A stretch of 64,000 bases of DNA from Thauera propionica (GCF_002245655.1 NZ_NOIH01000012.1:117386-181385), one strand, 5' to 3'. Shown: positions 23,802 through 35,375, counted from the first letter of the stretch. A program made the numbers and translations. The notes: generated by a model not told the origin, from the sequence alone.

Positions 23802-25863
23802 GGCTTCACACGGGCGGGCGGGCCCGAGGCGATGCCTCGCGCTTGTCTTGCTTGGCCTGGCGTTGCTGCTGGGCGGGGGACCCTTCGCGCGAGCGATCGA
23901 CCGGCTGCAGCTGTCGATCGGGGGGCTGACTCATCCGGCCTTCGAGCTGCACGATATCGAGCTCGGCTTTGCGGCCGGCGGCTCGCCCCCGAGATTGCGA
24001 ATCGGACGCCTGAGGGTGGGCGCCAGTGCATGGCGGGACATCCTGCTTGCCTGCCCACAAGCCAGTCTCGCGCGGGATGGTGTCGCGTGCCTGGCGGGGA
24101 CGCTGCATGTCGGCGGGCGGCGCTTGCCACTTCAGGTCGATTTTACGTTCGATCCGGTCAGTGCACATCTGCGCGTCGACTTGCGTTTGCCGTCCGGTGC
24201 GAGCCTGTCCCTTGTCCATGACGGCGAGCGGCGATTCGACGCGCGCCTGAACCAGGTTTCCATCGACGAACTGGCGATGCTGGCTTCCCTGTTCGACGCC
24301 GGGCCGGCCGATGCGCTGCGGCGCTATGGCGCGAGCGGGAGGATTGATGCGCGATTGGTCTGGGGCCCGCCGTCGCCGGGCGGTCGCGATGTCGTGCGCT
24401 TCGAGGGGCGCTTGAGTGATGCCGGCTTCAGCAGCGAGGACGGTCTCCACGCGGGTGAGCAACTGGCCGTGTCCTTCGACGCCTCCGCGACTGCGACGAC
24501 GTCGGGCTGGAACTGGCAGCTGCGGGCCGCGTGGGAGCAGGGAGGGGCCTATCTGCATCCCTTCTACCTGCAGGCCGGTCCCGTGCTTCAGGCGCAAGGG
24601 CAAGTCGGCGCCGAGCAGATCCGCATCGAGACTGCGTCCCTGACAATGGAAGGGGTGCAGCAACTCGCCCTTTCCGCGAGCTTGTGGCGCGGTGGACTCG
24701 TTCTGGACAGGCTGGCCGTCTCGCTGGCGAGCGGAGACCTGGCCGTTCTCGGGCCGCGGTGGCTGGCGCCGCTGCTGGCACCGGCGCTGGTGGAACGTCT
24801 GCGCTTCGCCGGTACCATGAGCGCCGGTCTGACCATGGATGCGGGCGTACTGACCGGGTTGGAACTGGTTTTCGACCAGGCCGGGGTCAGCCTTGCCGGC
24901 GCTGCGGGTGACCGAGGTCTGGCGTTTGGCCCGGTATCGGGGCATGTCCCGTGGCGGGCGAATGCGCAGACTCAGGCCGATCTGCGGATCGAAGGCGGAC
25001 ACTGGGAGGCGCTGTCCTTGGGCGCCTTCGATGTCCGCGCGCGGCTCAAGGGCGGGCAGGTGGTCTTCTCTCCGATGCAGGTGCCTGTGCTTGACGGTGT
25101 GCTGGCGCTCGAGGGGCTCGAGCTGACGCGACACGCGGAGGGCTGGCAGGGGCGCGCCGGCGTCGTGCTTGAACCCCTATCTATGCAGGCGCTGACCGAT
25201 GCGGTCGGCCTGCCGCAGATGGCGGGCGTGGTCTCCGCATCCCTGCCTGGAGTCCGCTTCAGCCACGGCGAACTGACGCTCGATGGCGCGCTGGTCGTGT
25301 CGGTGTTCGACGGCTATCTGCACGTGACCGGGCTCAGGGTCAGCGAACCCTTCGGATTGGCTTCTCACCTGCAGGCCGACGTCGAGGCGCGGCATATCGA
25401 CCTCGGTCAGCTGACCGACACGTTCAGCTTCGGCAGCATCACCGGCTTTGCCGACCTTGACCTGAAGGGGCTCGAGCTGGTGCGCTGGCGCCCGACCCGC
25501 TTCGATGCACGCCTCGCCAGCAGCCCGGGCGACTACCGCCGTCGGATCAGCCAGCGCGCGGTGCAGAACATCAGTGCGCTGGGCGGTGCCGGCGCAATGG
25601 CAGCCCTGCAGCGCGGACTGCTCGGCATGTTCGAGACTTTCGGCTACCGCGAGATCGGCCTTTCGTGCACGCTTGCGAACGGGATATGCGATATGGAAGG
25701 TATAGCCCGTGGCGAGCGCGCCGATGGCGGCTTCCGCATCGTGCGGGGCGGCGGGATCCCGGCGCTGGATGTCATCGGCTACAATCGACGCGTCGACTGG
25801 CATGAACTGCTTGGTCGAATCCAGCGCGTGATCGAGGACAACGTCACGCCCGAATTGCACTGA
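23785..25863 (+). CDS. ydbH: YdbH-like AsmA-family intermembrane transport protein
   Basis: A large 692-residue protein with an N-terminal hydrophobic anchor (CLALVLLGLALLLGGG) and a long beta-rich repetitive body, ending in a region typical of the AsmA-like family C-terminus (SSPGDYRRRISQRAVQNIS). The key evidence is context: the two small genes that follow match ynbE (lipoprotein) and ydbL, the E. coli ydbH-ynbE-ydbL operon. In E. coli YdbH forms an intermembrane bridge with TamB and YhdP for phospholipid transport. The only practical start is the GTG at 23785, overlapping cysM. Direct sequence identity is not obvious, so the call leans on synteny. Confidence 0.75.
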   Translation: MCSRLEASHGRAGPRRCLALVLLGLALLLGGGPFARAIDRLQLSIGGLTHPAFELHDIELGFAAGGSPPRLRIGRLRVGASAWRDILLACPQASLARDGVACLAGTLHVGGRRLPLQVDFTFDPVSAHLRVDLRLPSGASLSLVHDGERRFDARLNQVSIDELAMLASLFDAGPADALRRYGASGRIDARLVWGPPSPGGRDVVRFEGRLSDAGFSSEDGLHAGEQLAVSFDASATATTSGWNWQLRAAWEQGGAYLHPFYLQAGPVLQAQGQVGAEQIRIETASLTMEGVQQLALSASLWRGGLVLDRLAVSLASGDLAVLGPRWLAPLLAPALVERLRFAGTMSAGLTMDAGVLTGLELVFDQAGVSLAGAAGDRGLAFGPVSGHVPWRANAQTQADLRIEGGHWEALSLGAFDVRARLKGGQVVFSPMQVPVLDGVLALEGLELTRHAEGWQGRAGVVLEPLSMQALTDAVGLPQMAGVVSASLPGVRFSHGELTLDGALVVSVFDGYLHVTGLRVSEPFGLASHLQADVEARHIDLGQLTDTFSFGSITGFADLDLKGLELVRWRPTRFDARLASSPGDYRRRISQRAVQNISALGGAGAMAALQRGLLGMFETFGYREIGLSCTLANGICDMEGIARGERADGGFRIVRGGGIPALDVIGYNRRVDWHELLGRIQRVIEDNVTPELH

Positions 25864-25897
25864 CGCCCGGTGTGCGTCGGGCCAGCAGGAGGCATAC

Positions 25898-26095
25898 ATG
25901 GCACTTACTCGCTTGCGGCCGGTTGTCCTGGCGGCAGTTCTTTCACTGACCGCGACCGCCTGCGTCACGATCAACATCTATTTCCCCGCTGCGGCGGCAG
26001 AGAAGGCCGCCGACCGCATCATCGACGAGGTCTGGCAGATGCGCGAGGCGCAGACGCCGCCCGCTGCATCGACCCAGGAAGGAGAGAAGCAATGA
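25898..26095 (+). CDS. ynbE: YnbE-like small outer-membrane lipoprotein
   Basis: A 65-residue protein with a signal peptide ending in a lipobox (LTATAC) and the conserved YnbE segment CVTINIYFPAAAAEKAADRII. After lipidation the mature protein is short. YnbE is thought to stack as beta-strands onto YdbH and complete the bridge at the outer membrane. An AGGAG site is present. It overlaps ydbL by four bases (ATGA). Confidence 0.88.
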   Translation: MALTRLRPVVLAAVLSLTATACVTINIYFPAAAAEKAADRIIDEVWQMREAQTPPAASTQEGEKQ

Positions 26096-26520
26096 AGGCA
26101 CTGACCCGCATCACGCGCTGGCTGTCGGGATTGCTGGTCGGCGGCGTGCTCGCTTTCGCCGCTCATGCGCAGGGCAACCTGGAGATCGACACCCCCGCCA
26201 TCGCCGCGCTGAAGGCGTCCATGCAGCAGCGCCACGCCCAGCTGGCGCCGATGTATGCGTCCGGCGCGGTCGGGCTTGCGGTGGACGGCACGGTCGCATT
26301 GCGCGATGCCTCGGTCGTGCCGCTGGCGCAACGGAGCGGGCTCAACGCCCTCGTGGCGGCCGAGAACGCCGACCGCGCAGCGCTGTACCGCGAGATTGCG
26401 CGGGCGAACCAGCGTCCGGAGTGGGAGGCCGACGTGCGTCGCACCTTCGCCCAGCGCTGGATCGATCGCGCGCAGGCTGGATGGTGGGTGCAGCGTGGCG
26501 GCGCCTGGGTGAAGAAGTAA
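26092..26520 (+). CDS. ydbL: YdbL family protein (DUF1318)
   Basis: A 142-residue periplasmic protein: signal peptide MKALTRITRWLSGLLVGG to AHA, then the DUF1318 core with ALKASMQQRHAQLAPMYASG, GLAVDG and VAAENADRAALYREIA. YdbL is the third member of the ydbH operon and probably assists YnbE/YdbH assembly in the periplasm. The ATG at 26092 overlaps the ynbE stop, and its own stop overlaps the next gene by one base. Confidence 0.92.
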   Translation: MKALTRITRWLSGLLVGGVLAFAAHAQGNLEIDTPAIAALKASMQQRHAQLAPMYASGAVGLAVDGTVALRDASVVPLAQRSGLNALVAAENADRAALYREIARANQRPEWEADVRRTFAQRWIDRAQAGWWVQRGGAWVKK

Positions 26521-27308
26521 TGCCGGTCCTCGTCTTCGATATCGAGACCATCCCGGACGTTGCTGGCATTCGCAACCTCTATGAACTGCCGGCGGACCTG
26601 TCGGACGCCGAGGCAGCGGAGTGGGCGTTCCAGCAGCGTCGTGCCAGCCATGGCAACGACTTCCTGCCGCACCACCTGCAGCGCGTGGTGACGATTTCCT
26701 GTGCGCTGCGTGACGCGCAGCAGTTCCGGGTGTTCTCGTTGTCGGAGCCGGATTCGGGCGAGGGCGAGATCATCCAGCGCTTCTTTGATGGCATCGAACG
26801 CTATACGCCGCAGATCGTGTCGTGGAACGGCGGTGGCTTCGATCTGCCGGTGCTGCACTACCGTGGCATGCTCAATGGCGTGTCGGCGCCGCGCTACTGG
26901 GATCAGGGCGAGGGTGACTATCACGATTCGCGCGACTTCAAGTGGAACAACTACATCAGTCGCTACCACAGTCGTCATCTCGATCTGATGGACTTGCTGG
27001 CACTGTATCAACCGCGCGCCAATGCGCCGCTCGACGACCTCGCCAAGCTGATGGGGTATCCGGGCAAGCTGGGCATGGACGGTTCTGCCGTGTGGCAGGC
27101 CTGGCAGGACGGGCGGATTGCCGAGATTCGTGACTACTGCGAGACCGACGTGGTCAATACTTATCTGGTTTACTTGCGTTTCGAGCGCATGCGCGGTCAT
27201 CTCGACGCGAAGGCCTGGGCGGAAGAAGTGGCCGTCGTGCGCGAGTCTCTCGGGCGGGTCGAGGCGCCGCACTGGCAACAGTTTCTCGCGGCCTGGCCGC
27301 AGGCTTGA
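26520..27308 (+). CDS. Predicted 3'-5' exonuclease, PolB-like type 2
   Basis: A 262-residue DEDD-type exonuclease matching the predicted-exonuclease family related to the PolB proofreading domain. The catalytic acids fall in VFDIETIPD (Asp/Glu pair), SWNGGGFDLPVLHYR (Asp) and EIRDYCETDVVNTYLVYLR (Tyr/Asp). No polymerase domain follows. The ATG at 26520 shares its A with the ydbL stop, so translation is likely coupled. It may trim DNA or RNA; substrate unknown. Confidence 0.88.
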   Translation: MPVLVFDIETIPDVAGIRNLYELPADLSDAEAAEWAFQQRRASHGNDFLPHHLQRVVTISCALRDAQQFRVFSLSEPDSGEGEIIQRFFDGIERYTPQIVSWNGGGFDLPVLHYRGMLNGVSAPRYWDQGEGDYHDSRDFKWNNYISRYHSRHLDLMDLLALYQPRANAPLDDLAKLMGYPGKLGMDGSAVWQAWQDGRIAEIRDYCETDVVNTYLVYLRFERMRGHLDAKAWAEEVAVVRESLGRVEAPHWQQFLAAWPQA

Positions 27309-27358
27309 GGCAGGGCGGGCATCCGACTGCCGGACATCCGGGCAACAAGGAGAAGCTC

Positions 27359-27601
27359 ATGGGTATCATCGCCACCATCTTCATTGGTCTCATCGTCGGG
27401 CTCGTCGCGCGCCTGCTGCATCCGGGCAAGGATGGGCTTGGCCTCATCATGACGGCGCTGCTGGGCATCGCCGGCTCGATGCTTGCCACCTATGGCGGGC
27501 AGTTCCTCGGGATCTATCGTGCAGGGGAAGCTGCCGGTTTCATCGGTGCGGTGATCGGCGCGATCGTGATCCTGTTTGTCGTGACGAGGCTGAAGAAGTA
27601 G
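27359..27601 (+). CDS. GlsB/YeaQ/YmgE family membrane protein
   Basis: An 80-residue, very hydrophobic protein of the transglycosylase-associated (YeaQ/GlsB) family, with three membrane helices and the GLVARLLHPGKDGLG and GAVIGAIVILF segments. Often linked to envelope stress, though its function is not settled. The ATG at 27359 has an AAGGAG site; a longer frame start at 27305 overlaps the upstream gene and is not preferred. Confidence 0.85.
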   Translation: MGIIATIFIGLIVGLVARLLHPGKDGLGLIMTALLGIAGSMLATYGGQFLGIYRAGEAAGFIGAVIGAIVILFVVTRLKK

Positions 27602-27629
27602 TTTTTTCGGGTTGCACTGCAAAAAAACT

Positions 27630-27657
27630 TTGACAAGTTTTTGAGAGTGCCTATAAT
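27630..27657 (+). promoter_or_regulatory. Sigma-70 promoter of tRNA-Val
   Basis: TTGACA (27630-27635) and TATAAT (27652-27657), both perfect, with a 16-bp spacer. The tRNA begins 13 bp after the -10 box. Confidence 0.85.
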
Positions 27658-27670
27658 GCGGGTCTTCAGC

Positions 27671-27747
27671 AGGCGCGTAGCTCAGTTGGTTAGAGCACCA
27701 CCTTGACATGGTGGGGGTCGTTGGTTCGAATCCAATCGCGCCTACCA
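27671..27747 (+). tRNA. tRNA-Val (GAC)
   Basis: A full cloverleaf of 77 bases with encoded CCA: acceptor AGGCGCG/CGCGCCT, anticodon stem CCACC/GGTGG with loop TTGACAT (anticodon GAC), and T-arm GTTGG-TTCGAAT-CCAAT. Strong promoter upstream; the intrinsic terminator at 27827-27860 is downstream. Confidence 0.97.
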
Positions 27748-27826
27748 AGATTCTGGAGTTGATCGACATGTTCCGAACTACCACCGAGGCCGGAAACTGA
27801 ACAGGTCTGCTCCGCTTGTCTGCTAG

Positions 27827-27860
27827 AGAAAAAAGCGCGCCTAGACCGCGCTTTTTTTTC
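27827..27860 (+). terminator. Intrinsic terminator after tRNA-Val
   Basis: An A-run, then GCGCG pairing with CGCGC across a CCTAGAC loop, then an eight-base T-run. It also works as an A/T stem and may be bidirectional. It separates the tRNA unit from thrS. Confidence 0.8.
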
Positions 27861-27930
27861 GTCCACGTTTTTCGAATCGCTTCCCGGTCGCTCAAAATGC
27901 CGGGATCGCATCCAGTCCGAGGCCCAGGTC

Positions 27931-29847
27931 ATGCCCAATATCACCCTTCCTGATGGTTCCGTGCGCAGTTTCGATCATCCGGTGACCGTGGCGGAGGTGG
28001 CGGCGTCGATCGGTGCCGGGCTTGCCAAGGCGGCACTGGCCGGGCGAGTCGGCGGCAAGCCTGTCGATCTTTCGCACCGGCTCGAAGCCGACGCCGATCT
28101 GGCGATCATCACCGACAAGATGCCCGAGGGGCTGGAGATCATCCGCCACTCGACGGCCCACCTGCTGGCGCATGCGGTAAAGGAGCTGTTCCCCGATGCG
28201 CAAGTGACCATCGGGCCGGTCATCGACAACGGCTTCTATTACGACTTCTCCTACAAGCGCCCGTTTACGCCCGAGGACCTGGCGGCAATTGAAGCGCGCA
28301 TGGCGGAGATCGCCAAGCGCGAGATGCCGGTGCATCGCGAAGTCTGGCCGCGCGACAAGGCCGTCGAGTTCTTCAAGAGCATCGGCGAGCACTACAAGGC
28401 CGAGATCATCGCCTCGATTCCGGCGGGCGAAGATGTGTCGCTGTACCGCCAGGGCGATTTCATCGACCTGTGTCGGGGGCCGCACGTGCCTTCCACCGGC
28501 AAGCTCAAGGTCTTCAAGCTCATGAAGCTGGCTGGCGCTTACTGGCGTGGCGACTCGAAGAACGAGATGCTGCAGCGCGTGTATGGAACGGCATGGACCA
28601 AGAAGGATGATCTCGACGCCTACCTGCACATGATCGAGGAGGCGGAGAAGCGCGACCACCGCAAGCTGGGTCGCCAACTCGACCTCTTCCATCTGCAGGA
28701 CGAGGCGCCGGGCATGGTGTTCTGGCACGCCAAGGGCTGGACGCTGTGGCAACAGATCGAGCAGTACCTGCGCAAGGCGCTGGGCGAGCACGGCTACCAG
28801 GAAGTGAAGACGCCGCAGATCGTCGATCGCTCGCTGTGGGAGAAGTCCGGCCACTGGGGCATGTACTCCGACCTGATGTTTACCACGCAGTCCGAGAAGC
28901 GGGACTATGCGGTGAAGCCGATGAACTGCCCTTGTCACATCCAGATCTTCAACCAGGGCCTGAAGAGCTACCGCGACCTGCCGCTGCGCATGGCCGAGTT
29001 CGGCTCCTGCCACCGCAACGAGCCGTCCGGCTCGCTGCACGGCATCATGCGGGTGCGCAACTTCGTGCAGGACGACGCCCACATCTTCTGTGCCGAGAGT
29101 CAGGTACAGGCCGAGTCGGCCGGCTTCATCCGTCTGCTGCAGAAGGTGTATGCGGATTTCGGCTTCACCGACGTGCTGGTGAAGCTCTCGACGCGACCGG
29201 AGAAGCGCGTCGGAACGGACGAACAGTGGGATGCAGCCGAGGCGGCGCTTGCCGCCGCGCTCGATGCGCAGGGGCTGGCTTACGAGCTGCAGCCGGGCGA
29301 GGGCGCGTTCTACGGCCCCAAGATCGAGTTCTCGCTGAAGGACAGCCTCGGCCGGGTGTGGCAGTGCGGCACCCTGCAGCTCGACTTCAATCTGCCGGTA
29401 CGTCTTGGCGCCGAGTACGTCGATGAGGACAACAGCAAGAAGGTGCCGGTGATGCTGCACCGCGCGGTGCTCGGCTCGCTCGAACGCTTCATCGGCATCC
29501 TGATCGAGAACCATGCCGGCGCGATGCCGCTGTGGCTGGCGCCGGTGCAGGCGGTGGTGATGAACATCTCGGAAGGGCAGTCGGAATACGCGGCAGAGGC
29601 GGCAGCGAAGCTCAGGCAGGCGGGCTTCCGCGTCGAAGCGGATTTGCGCAACGAGAAGATTAACTATAAAATTCGCGAACATAGCGTACAGAAGCTGCCC
29701 TACCAGATCGTCATCGGCGACAAAGAAAAGGCGGCTGGCCTGGTGGCCGTGCGCGCCCGGGGTGGCCAGGATCTTGGCCAAATGTCCCTCGATTCGCTGA
29801 TCGAACGCTGGCGTCGCGAAGTTGAAGCGAAAGCCGGCTCGGTCTGA
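27931..29847 (+). CDS. thrS: Threonyl-tRNA synthetase
   Basis: Class II synthetase that charges tRNA-Thr and edits misacylated Ser. The 638 residues show an N-terminal TGS domain ([14 protein letters not shown]), an editing domain with [17 protein letters not shown], then the catalytic core: the NCPCHIQIF zinc-cysteine site, the class II motif 2 region [16 protein letters not shown], and the motif 3 block [18 protein letters not shown]. The C-terminal anticodon domain follows. It heads thrS-infC-rpmI-rplT-pheS-pheT-ihfA. Confidence 0.98.
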   Translation: MPNITLPDGSVRSFDHPVTVAEVAASIGAGLAKAALAGRVGGKPVDLSHRLEADADLAIITDKMPEGLEIIRHSTAHLLAHAVKELFPDAQVTIGPVIDNGFYYDFSYKRPFTPEDLAAIEARMAEIAKREMPVHREVWPRDKAVEFFKSIGEHYKAEIIASIPAGEDVSLYRQGDFIDLCRGPHVPSTGKLKVFKLMKLAGAYWRGDSKNEMLQRVYGTAWTKKDDLDAYLHMIEEAEKRDHRKLGRQLDLFHLQDEAPGMVFWHAKGWTLWQQIEQYLRKALGEHGYQEVKTPQIVDRSLWEKSGHWGMYSDLMFTTQSEKRDYAVKPMNCPCHIQIFNQGLKSYRDLPLRMAEFGSCHRNEPSGSLHGIMRVRNFVQDDAHIFCAESQVQAESAGFIRLLQKVYADFGFTDVLVKLSTRPEKRVGTDEQWDAAEAALAAALDAQGLAYELQPGEGAFYGPKIEFSLKDSLGRVWQCGTLQLDFNLPVRLGAEYVDEDNSKKVPVMLHRAVLGSLERFIGILIENHAGAMPLWLAPVQAVVMNISEGQSEYAAEAAAKLRQAGFRVEADLRNEKINYKIREHSVQKLPYQIVIGDKEKAAGLVAVRARGGQDLGQMSLDSLIERWRREVEAKAGSV

Positions 29848-29874
29848 TTTTTGGTTTTCGTGGAGAGTTGAACC

Positions 29875-30396
29875 ATCGCTCAAGATAAGAAGCAGCGCGT
29901 AAATAGGGAGATCAACGCGCCCGAGGTCCGGCTGGTTGGCGAAGAAGGCGAGCAGCTCGGAATCGTGTCCCTGCATACGGCCCTGAACATGGCGGAAGAC
30001 GCCGGGCTGGACTTGGTCGAAATCGCACCGATGGCTGCGCCGCCGGTTTGCAAGCTGATGGATTTCGGCAAGTTCAAGTATCAGGAACAGAAGAAGGCCC
30101 ACGAAGCCCGACTCAAGCAGAAACAGGTGCAGGTGAAGGAAGTCAAGCTTCGCCCGGGTACCGATGAGAACGACTACCAGATCAAGTTGCGCAACCTCAA
30201 GCGCTTCCTGGAAGAAGGCGACAAGTGCAAGGTAACCTTGCGCTTCCGTGGCCGAGAAATGGCGCACCAGGAGTTCGGTCTGCGTCAGCTCGAACGTGTC
30301 AAGGCAGACTTGGAAGAACTGGGCCAGGTCGAGCAGATGCCGAAGATGGAAGGGCGCCAGATGATCATGGTCATCGCGCCGAAGAAGAACCGTTAA
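29875..30396 (+). CDS. infC: Translation initiation factor IF-3 (ATC start)
   Basis: IF3 prevents subunit joining and checks the initiator tRNA and start codon. The 173-residue protein starts at a rare ATC at 29875 ([20 protein letters not shown]), behind GGAGAG and just after an in-frame TGA at 29869; no earlier start exists, and the ATG at 29965 would delete the conserved N-terminus. Rare ATT/ATC/ATA starts are the known basis for IF3 autoregulation. Core segments [12 protein letters not shown] and [13 protein letters not shown] are present. Confidence 0.97.
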   Translation: MAQDKKQRVNREINAPEVRLVGEEGEQLGIVSLHTALNMAEDAGLDLVEIAPMAAPPVCKLMDFGKFKYQEQKKAHEARLKQKQVQVKEVKLRPGTDENDYQIKLRNLKRFLEEGDKCKVTLRFRGREMAHQEFGLRQLERVKADLEELGQVEQMPKMEGRQMIMVIAPKKNR

Positions 30397-30537
30397 GGTT
30401 CAACGAATTTGCCCCATAGGGGCAAAACCGTGGGGTGGCAGATGCCGCCCGGCGGAAAACAAGTGGTGCCGGGTAATAAAACGCGTCGGGGCTTTTCGGC
30501 GCTACCTGGTGTCATCCAAAAACATGGAGTCTCAGCA

Positions 30538-30735
30538 ATGCCCAAGATGAAGACGAAGAGCGGCGCCAAGAAGCGCTTCAAGGTCCGCTCGAGTGGTGGG
30601 ATCAAGCGGTCCCAGGCGTTCAAGCGCCACATCCTGACCAAGAAAACGACCAAGGCGAAGCGTCAGCTGCGCGGCATGACCGAAGTTCATGCTGCCGATG
30701 AAAAGCTGATTCGCGCCATGCTTCCGTACGCTTGA
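30538..30735 (+). CDS. rpmI: 50S ribosomal protein L35
   Basis: Small basic ribosomal protein, 65 residues ([20 protein letters not shown]), encoded between infC and rplT as is standard. The 141-bp leader from infC holds a GCCCC/GGGGC hairpin (about 30413-30425), which may belong to the L20 translational control known for this operon; that is not proven here. Confidence 0.97.
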   Translation: MPKMKTKSGAKKRFKVRSSGGIKRSQAFKRHILTKKTTKAKRQLRGMTEVHAADEKLIRAMLPYA

Positions 30736-30747
30736 TAGGAGACCGCA

Positions 30748-31107
30748 ATGCCTCGCGTTAAACGTGGTGTAACCGCCCGCGCTCGTCACAAGAAAGTTCT
30801 CGTTCAGGCCAAGGGTTATCGTGGCCGTCGCAAAAACGTCTATCGCATCGCCAAGCAGGCGGTGATGAAGGCTGGACAGTACGCCTACCGCGACCGTCGT
30901 CAGCGCAAGCGTCAGTTCCGCACCCTGTGGATCGCCCGTATCAACGCCGCCGCGCGTGAACTGGGTCTGACCTACAGCACCTTCATGAACGGTCTGAAGA
31001 AGGCTGCGATCGAAGTGGACCGCAAGGTTCTGGCCGACCTGGCCGTGTTCGACAAGCCCGCTTTTGCGGCTATCGCCGAGCAAGCCCGGGCCAAACTCGC
31101 TGCGTAA
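30748..31107 (+). CDS. rplT: 50S ribosomal protein L20
   Basis: L20, 119 residues, needed for early 50S assembly and an autogenous repressor of rpmI-rplT in model species. Begins [18 protein letters not shown] with the typical basic N-terminus, and a GGAG site precedes it. Ends at a strong intrinsic terminator before pheS. Confidence 0.98.
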   Translation: MPRVKRGVTARARHKKVLVQAKGYRGRRKNVYRIAKQAVMKAGQYAYRDRRQRKRQFRTLWIARINAAARELGLTYSTFMNGLKKAAIEVDRKVLADLAVFDKPAFAAIAEQARAKLAA

Positions 31108-31121
31108 TCAAACGCAGCCCG

Positions 31122-31150
31122 AAAAAAGGAGGCCTGGCCTCCTTTTTTTT
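31122..31150 (+). terminator. Intrinsic terminator between rplT and pheS
   Basis: GGAGG, a CCTGG loop, CCTCC, then TTTTTTTT; flanking A- and T-runs extend the stem. Could be a partial terminator or attenuator because pheS continues on the same strand 70 bp later. Confidence 0.85.
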
Positions 31151-31157
31151 CTTCTGA

Positions 31158-32252
<1,095 letters not shown>

Positions 32253-32313
32253 GCTGCACCGGCCGGGCATCCGCGGATGCCAGCCCCATCGAATTCACCC
32301 GGGTAATCGAATC

Positions 32314-34704
32314 ATGCAATTCTCCGAACAGTGGCTGCGGACCTTCGTCGATCCGCAACTCGATAGCGACGCACTCGGCCACCTGCTGACGATGGCCGGC
32401 CTCGAGGTGGAAGAGGCCGACCCGGCTGCGCCCGCGTTCTCCGGCGTGGTCGTGGCGCAGATCGTCGAGGCCGAAAAGCATCCCAACGCCGACAAGCTCA
32501 AGCTGTGCAAGGTCGACGCGGGGCGCGGCGAACTCCTGCAGATCGTATGCGGCGCGCCGAACGCGGCGGTCGGCATGAAGGTGCCGTGCGCGACCGTCGG
32601 CGCCGTGCTGCCGGGCGATTTCTCCATCAAGGCGGCCAAGCTGCGCGGGGTCGAATCCTTTGGCATGCTGTGCTCGGCGCGCGAGCTTGGCCTGTCCGAG
32701 GACCATGGCGGCCTCTACGCGCTGCCCGAGGATGCGCCCATTGGTACCGACATCCGCCTGTACCTCGGACTCGACGACACCCTGTTCACCATCAAGTTGA
32801 CCCCGAACCGGGCCGACTGCTTGAGTCTGGAAGGCGTCGCGCGTGAAGTGGCGGCAGTTACCGGCGCTGCCTTCCGACCGACCGAGGTGAGTCCGGTCGC
32901 ACCGACCATCGACGCGCGCCGCGCGATCGTGCTCGACGCACCGCAAGCCTGCCCGCGCTATTGCGGCCGAATCCTGCGCGGCGTGGATGCCAAGGCGCCG
33001 ACCCCCGACTGGATGGTGCGCCGCCTCGAGCGCAGCGGCATCCGCTCGATCAGCGCCCTTGTCGACGTCACCAACTACGTCATGCTCGAGCTCGGCCAGC
33101 CGCTGCATGCTTTCGACAACACCCGGCTGCAGGGTGCGATCCACGTCCGCTTCCCGCGCGCGGGTGAACAGGTGTTGTTGCTCAACGAGCAGACCGTGGC
33201 GCCGGCGCCCGACACCCTGCTGATCGCCGACGAGCAGCGCGCGCTGGCCCTCGCCGGCATCATGGGTGGCGAGGAGAGCGGCGTCACGCTCGAGACCACC
33301 GAAGTCTTCCTCGAGAGCGCCTTCTTCGCACCCGAGGCGATTGCCGGCCGCGCACGCAGCTACGGCTTTTCATCCGATGCGTCACACCGGTTCGAACGCG
33401 GCGTCGATTTCGACCTGGCGAACCGTGCCCTCGAGCGTGCTACTCGCCTCATCCTCGACATCTGCGGCGGCGCCGCCGGCCCGATCGAGGAGGCAGTGGC
33501 GCCCGAGGCCTTGCCTTCGCGCGCGCCCGTGCTTCTGCGCACCGCGCGCGCGCGCCGTGTGCTCGGTATCACGCTTGACGATGCGGCGATCCAGTCGCTA
33601 CTTGAGCGCGTCCACCTGAAGGTCGAGCGCGACGGCGAGGATTTCCGCGTCACGCCACCCTCGTGGCGTTTCGACATCGAGATCGAGGTCGATCTGGTTG
33701 AGGAGCTCGCGCGCCTGTACGGCTACGACAACATTCCGGCGGTGGCGCCGCAGGGCAGTCTGATGATGACGCCGAGTTCCGAGCATCGCCGTCCGGTGTG
33801 GGACGTGCGTCATCTGCTGGCGGGGCGCGGTTATCAGGAAGTGGTGAACTTCGCCTTCGTCGAGGAGGCCTGGGAGCGCGACTTCTGCGCCAACGAGGAT
33901 CCGATCCGGCTCGCGAACCCGATTGCGAGCCAGCTCAGCGTCATGCGTTCGAGTCTGATCGCGGGGCTGGTCGGCAACCTCGCCACCAACCGCAAGCGCC
34001 AGATCGACCGGGTGCGCGTGTTTGAAGTCGCACGCGTGTTCCAGCGCAAGGCCGATGGCGAACCGGTCGCGGGCTTCCATCAGAGCATGCGGGTCGCCGG
34101 CCTGGCCGCAGGTACGGCACTGCCGGAGCAGTGGGGCGAGCGCGGCCGCGCGGTCGACTTCTTCGATGTGAAGGCGGATGTCGAGGCGCTGTTCGCGCCG
34201 CGTCAGCTGACCTTCGAAACCCTGTCGCATCCGGCACTGCATCCTGGCCGCGCGGCGAACGTGCTGCTCGATGGCCACTCCGTCGGGTTTGTCGGCGAGC
34301 TGCACCCGGTCTGGGTGCAGCGCTACGACCTGGGTAGCGCCCCGGTCGTGTTCGAGGTGGAGCTGGATGCAGCGCTGCAGTCGCGCATGCCCGCGTATCG
34401 CGAGATCTCGCGCATGCCGGCCGTGTTCCGCGATCTCGCGCTGGTCGTCGGGCTCGATGTCACGGTGGCACGCGTGATCGAAACCCTGCGTGCGGTTGCG
34501 CCCGAGGTGGTGAAGGACATCGCGCTGTTCGATGTCTACCATGGCAAGGGCATTGATCCGGACAAGAAGAGCCTTGCCTTCAGGGTATTGATGCAAGATA
34601 CTCAGCGCACGCTCGAAGATGCCGAGGTCGATGCCGCCGTGGCGGTTCTGGTGCAACAGGCCGAGACTGCGCTGGGTGCGCGTCTGCGTGGTGCGGGAGA
34701 CTGA
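32314..34704 (+). CDS. pheT: Phenylalanyl-tRNA synthetase beta subunit
   Basis: Beta subunit, 796 residues: tRNA-binding EMAP-like domain ([20 protein letters not shown]), B3/B4 editing domain, B5 domain, catalytic-like core, and the C-terminal FDX-ACB anticodon-binding domain ([18 protein letters not shown]). Normal length and order. The stop is two bases before the ihfA GTG. Confidence 0.98.
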   Translation: MQFSEQWLRTFVDPQLDSDALGHLLTMAGLEVEEADPAAPAFSGVVVAQIVEAEKHPNADKLKLCKVDAGRGELLQIVCGAPNAAVGMKVPCATVGAVLPGDFSIKAAKLRGVESFGMLCSARELGLSEDHGGLYALPEDAPIGTDIRLYLGLDDTLFTIKLTPNRADCLSLEGVAREVAAVTGAAFRPTEVSPVAPTIDARRAIVLDAPQACPRYCGRILRGVDAKAPTPDWMVRRLERSGIRSISALVDVTNYVMLELGQPLHAFDNTRLQGAIHVRFPRAGEQVLLLNEQTVAPAPDTLLIADEQRALALAGIMGGEESGVTLETTEVFLESAFFAPEAIAGRARSYGFSSDASHRFERGVDFDLANRALERATRLILDICGGAAGPIEEAVAPEALPSRAPVLLRTARARRVLGITLDDAAIQSLLERVHLKVERDGEDFRVTPPSWRFDIEIEVDLVEELARLYGYDNIPAVAPQGSLMMTPSSEHRRPVWDVRHLLAGRGYQEVVNFAFVEEAWERDFCANEDPIRLANPIASQLSVMRSSLIAGLVGNLATNRKRQIDRVRVFEVARVFQRKADGEPVAGFHQSMRVAGLAAGTALPEQWGERGRAVDFFDVKADVEALFAPRQLTFETLSHPALHPGRAANVLLDGHSVGFVGELHPVWVQRYDLGSAPVVFEVELDAALQSRMPAYREISRMPAVFRDLALVVGLDVTVARVIETLRAVAPEVVKDIALFDVYHGKGIDPDKKSLAFRVLMQDTQRTLEDAEVDAAVAVLVQQAETALGARLRGAGD

Positions 34705-34705
34705 C

Positions 34706-35014
34706 GTGACCACATTGACCAAGGCGGAACTGGCCGACCTGCTTTTCGAGCAGGTCGGGCTCAACAAGCGCGAGGCCAAGGACATGGTCGAGGGCTTCTT
34801 CGAGGAAATCCGGACTGCACTCGAGCGAGGCGACAGCGTCAAGCTGTCGGGCTTCGGCAACTTCCAGTTGCGCGACAAGCCCCAGCGCCCCGGGCGCAAT
34901 CCGAAGACCGGCGAGGAGATTCCTATCACTGCACGGCGTGTGGTGACTTTCCACGCCAGCCAGAAACTCAAGGCCGCGGTGGAGCAACTCAGCGATGCAA
35001 GCAAGCAACCCTGA
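34706..35014 (+). CDS. ihfA: Integration host factor subunit alpha
   Basis: IhfA, 102 residues, partner of IhfB encoded at 20951. Contains [22 protein letters not shown] and the [26 protein letters not shown]-binding arm. I use the GTG at 34706, 2 bp after the pheT stop; an upstream extension in the same frame would read inside pheT. Overlaps the next gene by 20 bp. Confidence 0.95.
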   Translation: MTTLTKAELADLLFEQVGLNKREAKDMVEGFFEEIRTALERGDSVKLSGFGNFQLRDKPQRPGRNPKTGEEIPITARRVVTFHASQKLKAAVEQLSDASKQP

Positions 35015-35375
35015 CCTCGGTACGGAACCCCTGCCGCCGATTCCGGCGAAGCGCTATTTCACCATTGGCGAAGTGAGCGATCTGTGCGCCGTGAAGCCGC
35101 ATGTGCTGCGCTACTGGGAGCAGGAGTTCACCCAGCTCAAGCCGGTGAAGCGCCGCGGCAACCGGCGCTATTACCAGCATCATGAGGTCCTGCTGATCCG
35201 GCGTATCCGCGAGTTGCTGTATCAGGAGGGCTTCACGATTTCCGGTGCCCGCAACCGGCTTGGCGAAAGCGCCATCCACGAGCAGGAGAGCCAGGTTGAG
35301 GTCGAGCGCCAGCGCGCCGTGATTGCGGAGTTGCGCGACGAGGTACAGGCGCTGCTGCAGGAGTTGCGTGCCTGA
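34995..35375 (+). CDS. MerR family transcriptional regulator
   Basis: A 126-residue MerR-type regulator: HTH with [24 protein letters not shown], wing [10 protein letters not shown], then a short dimerisation helix. No effector-binding domain or metal-coordinating Cys cluster follows, so the signal is unknown. The gene is fixed downstream of ihfA in many betaproteobacteria, and the overlap suggests coupled translation. Confidence 0.9.
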   Translation: MQASNPDLGTEPLPPIPAKRYFTIGEVSDLCAVKPHVLRYWEQEFTQLKPVKRRGNRRYYQHHEVLLIRRIRELLYQEGFTISGARNRLGESAIHEQESQVEVERQRAVIAELRDEVQALLQELRA

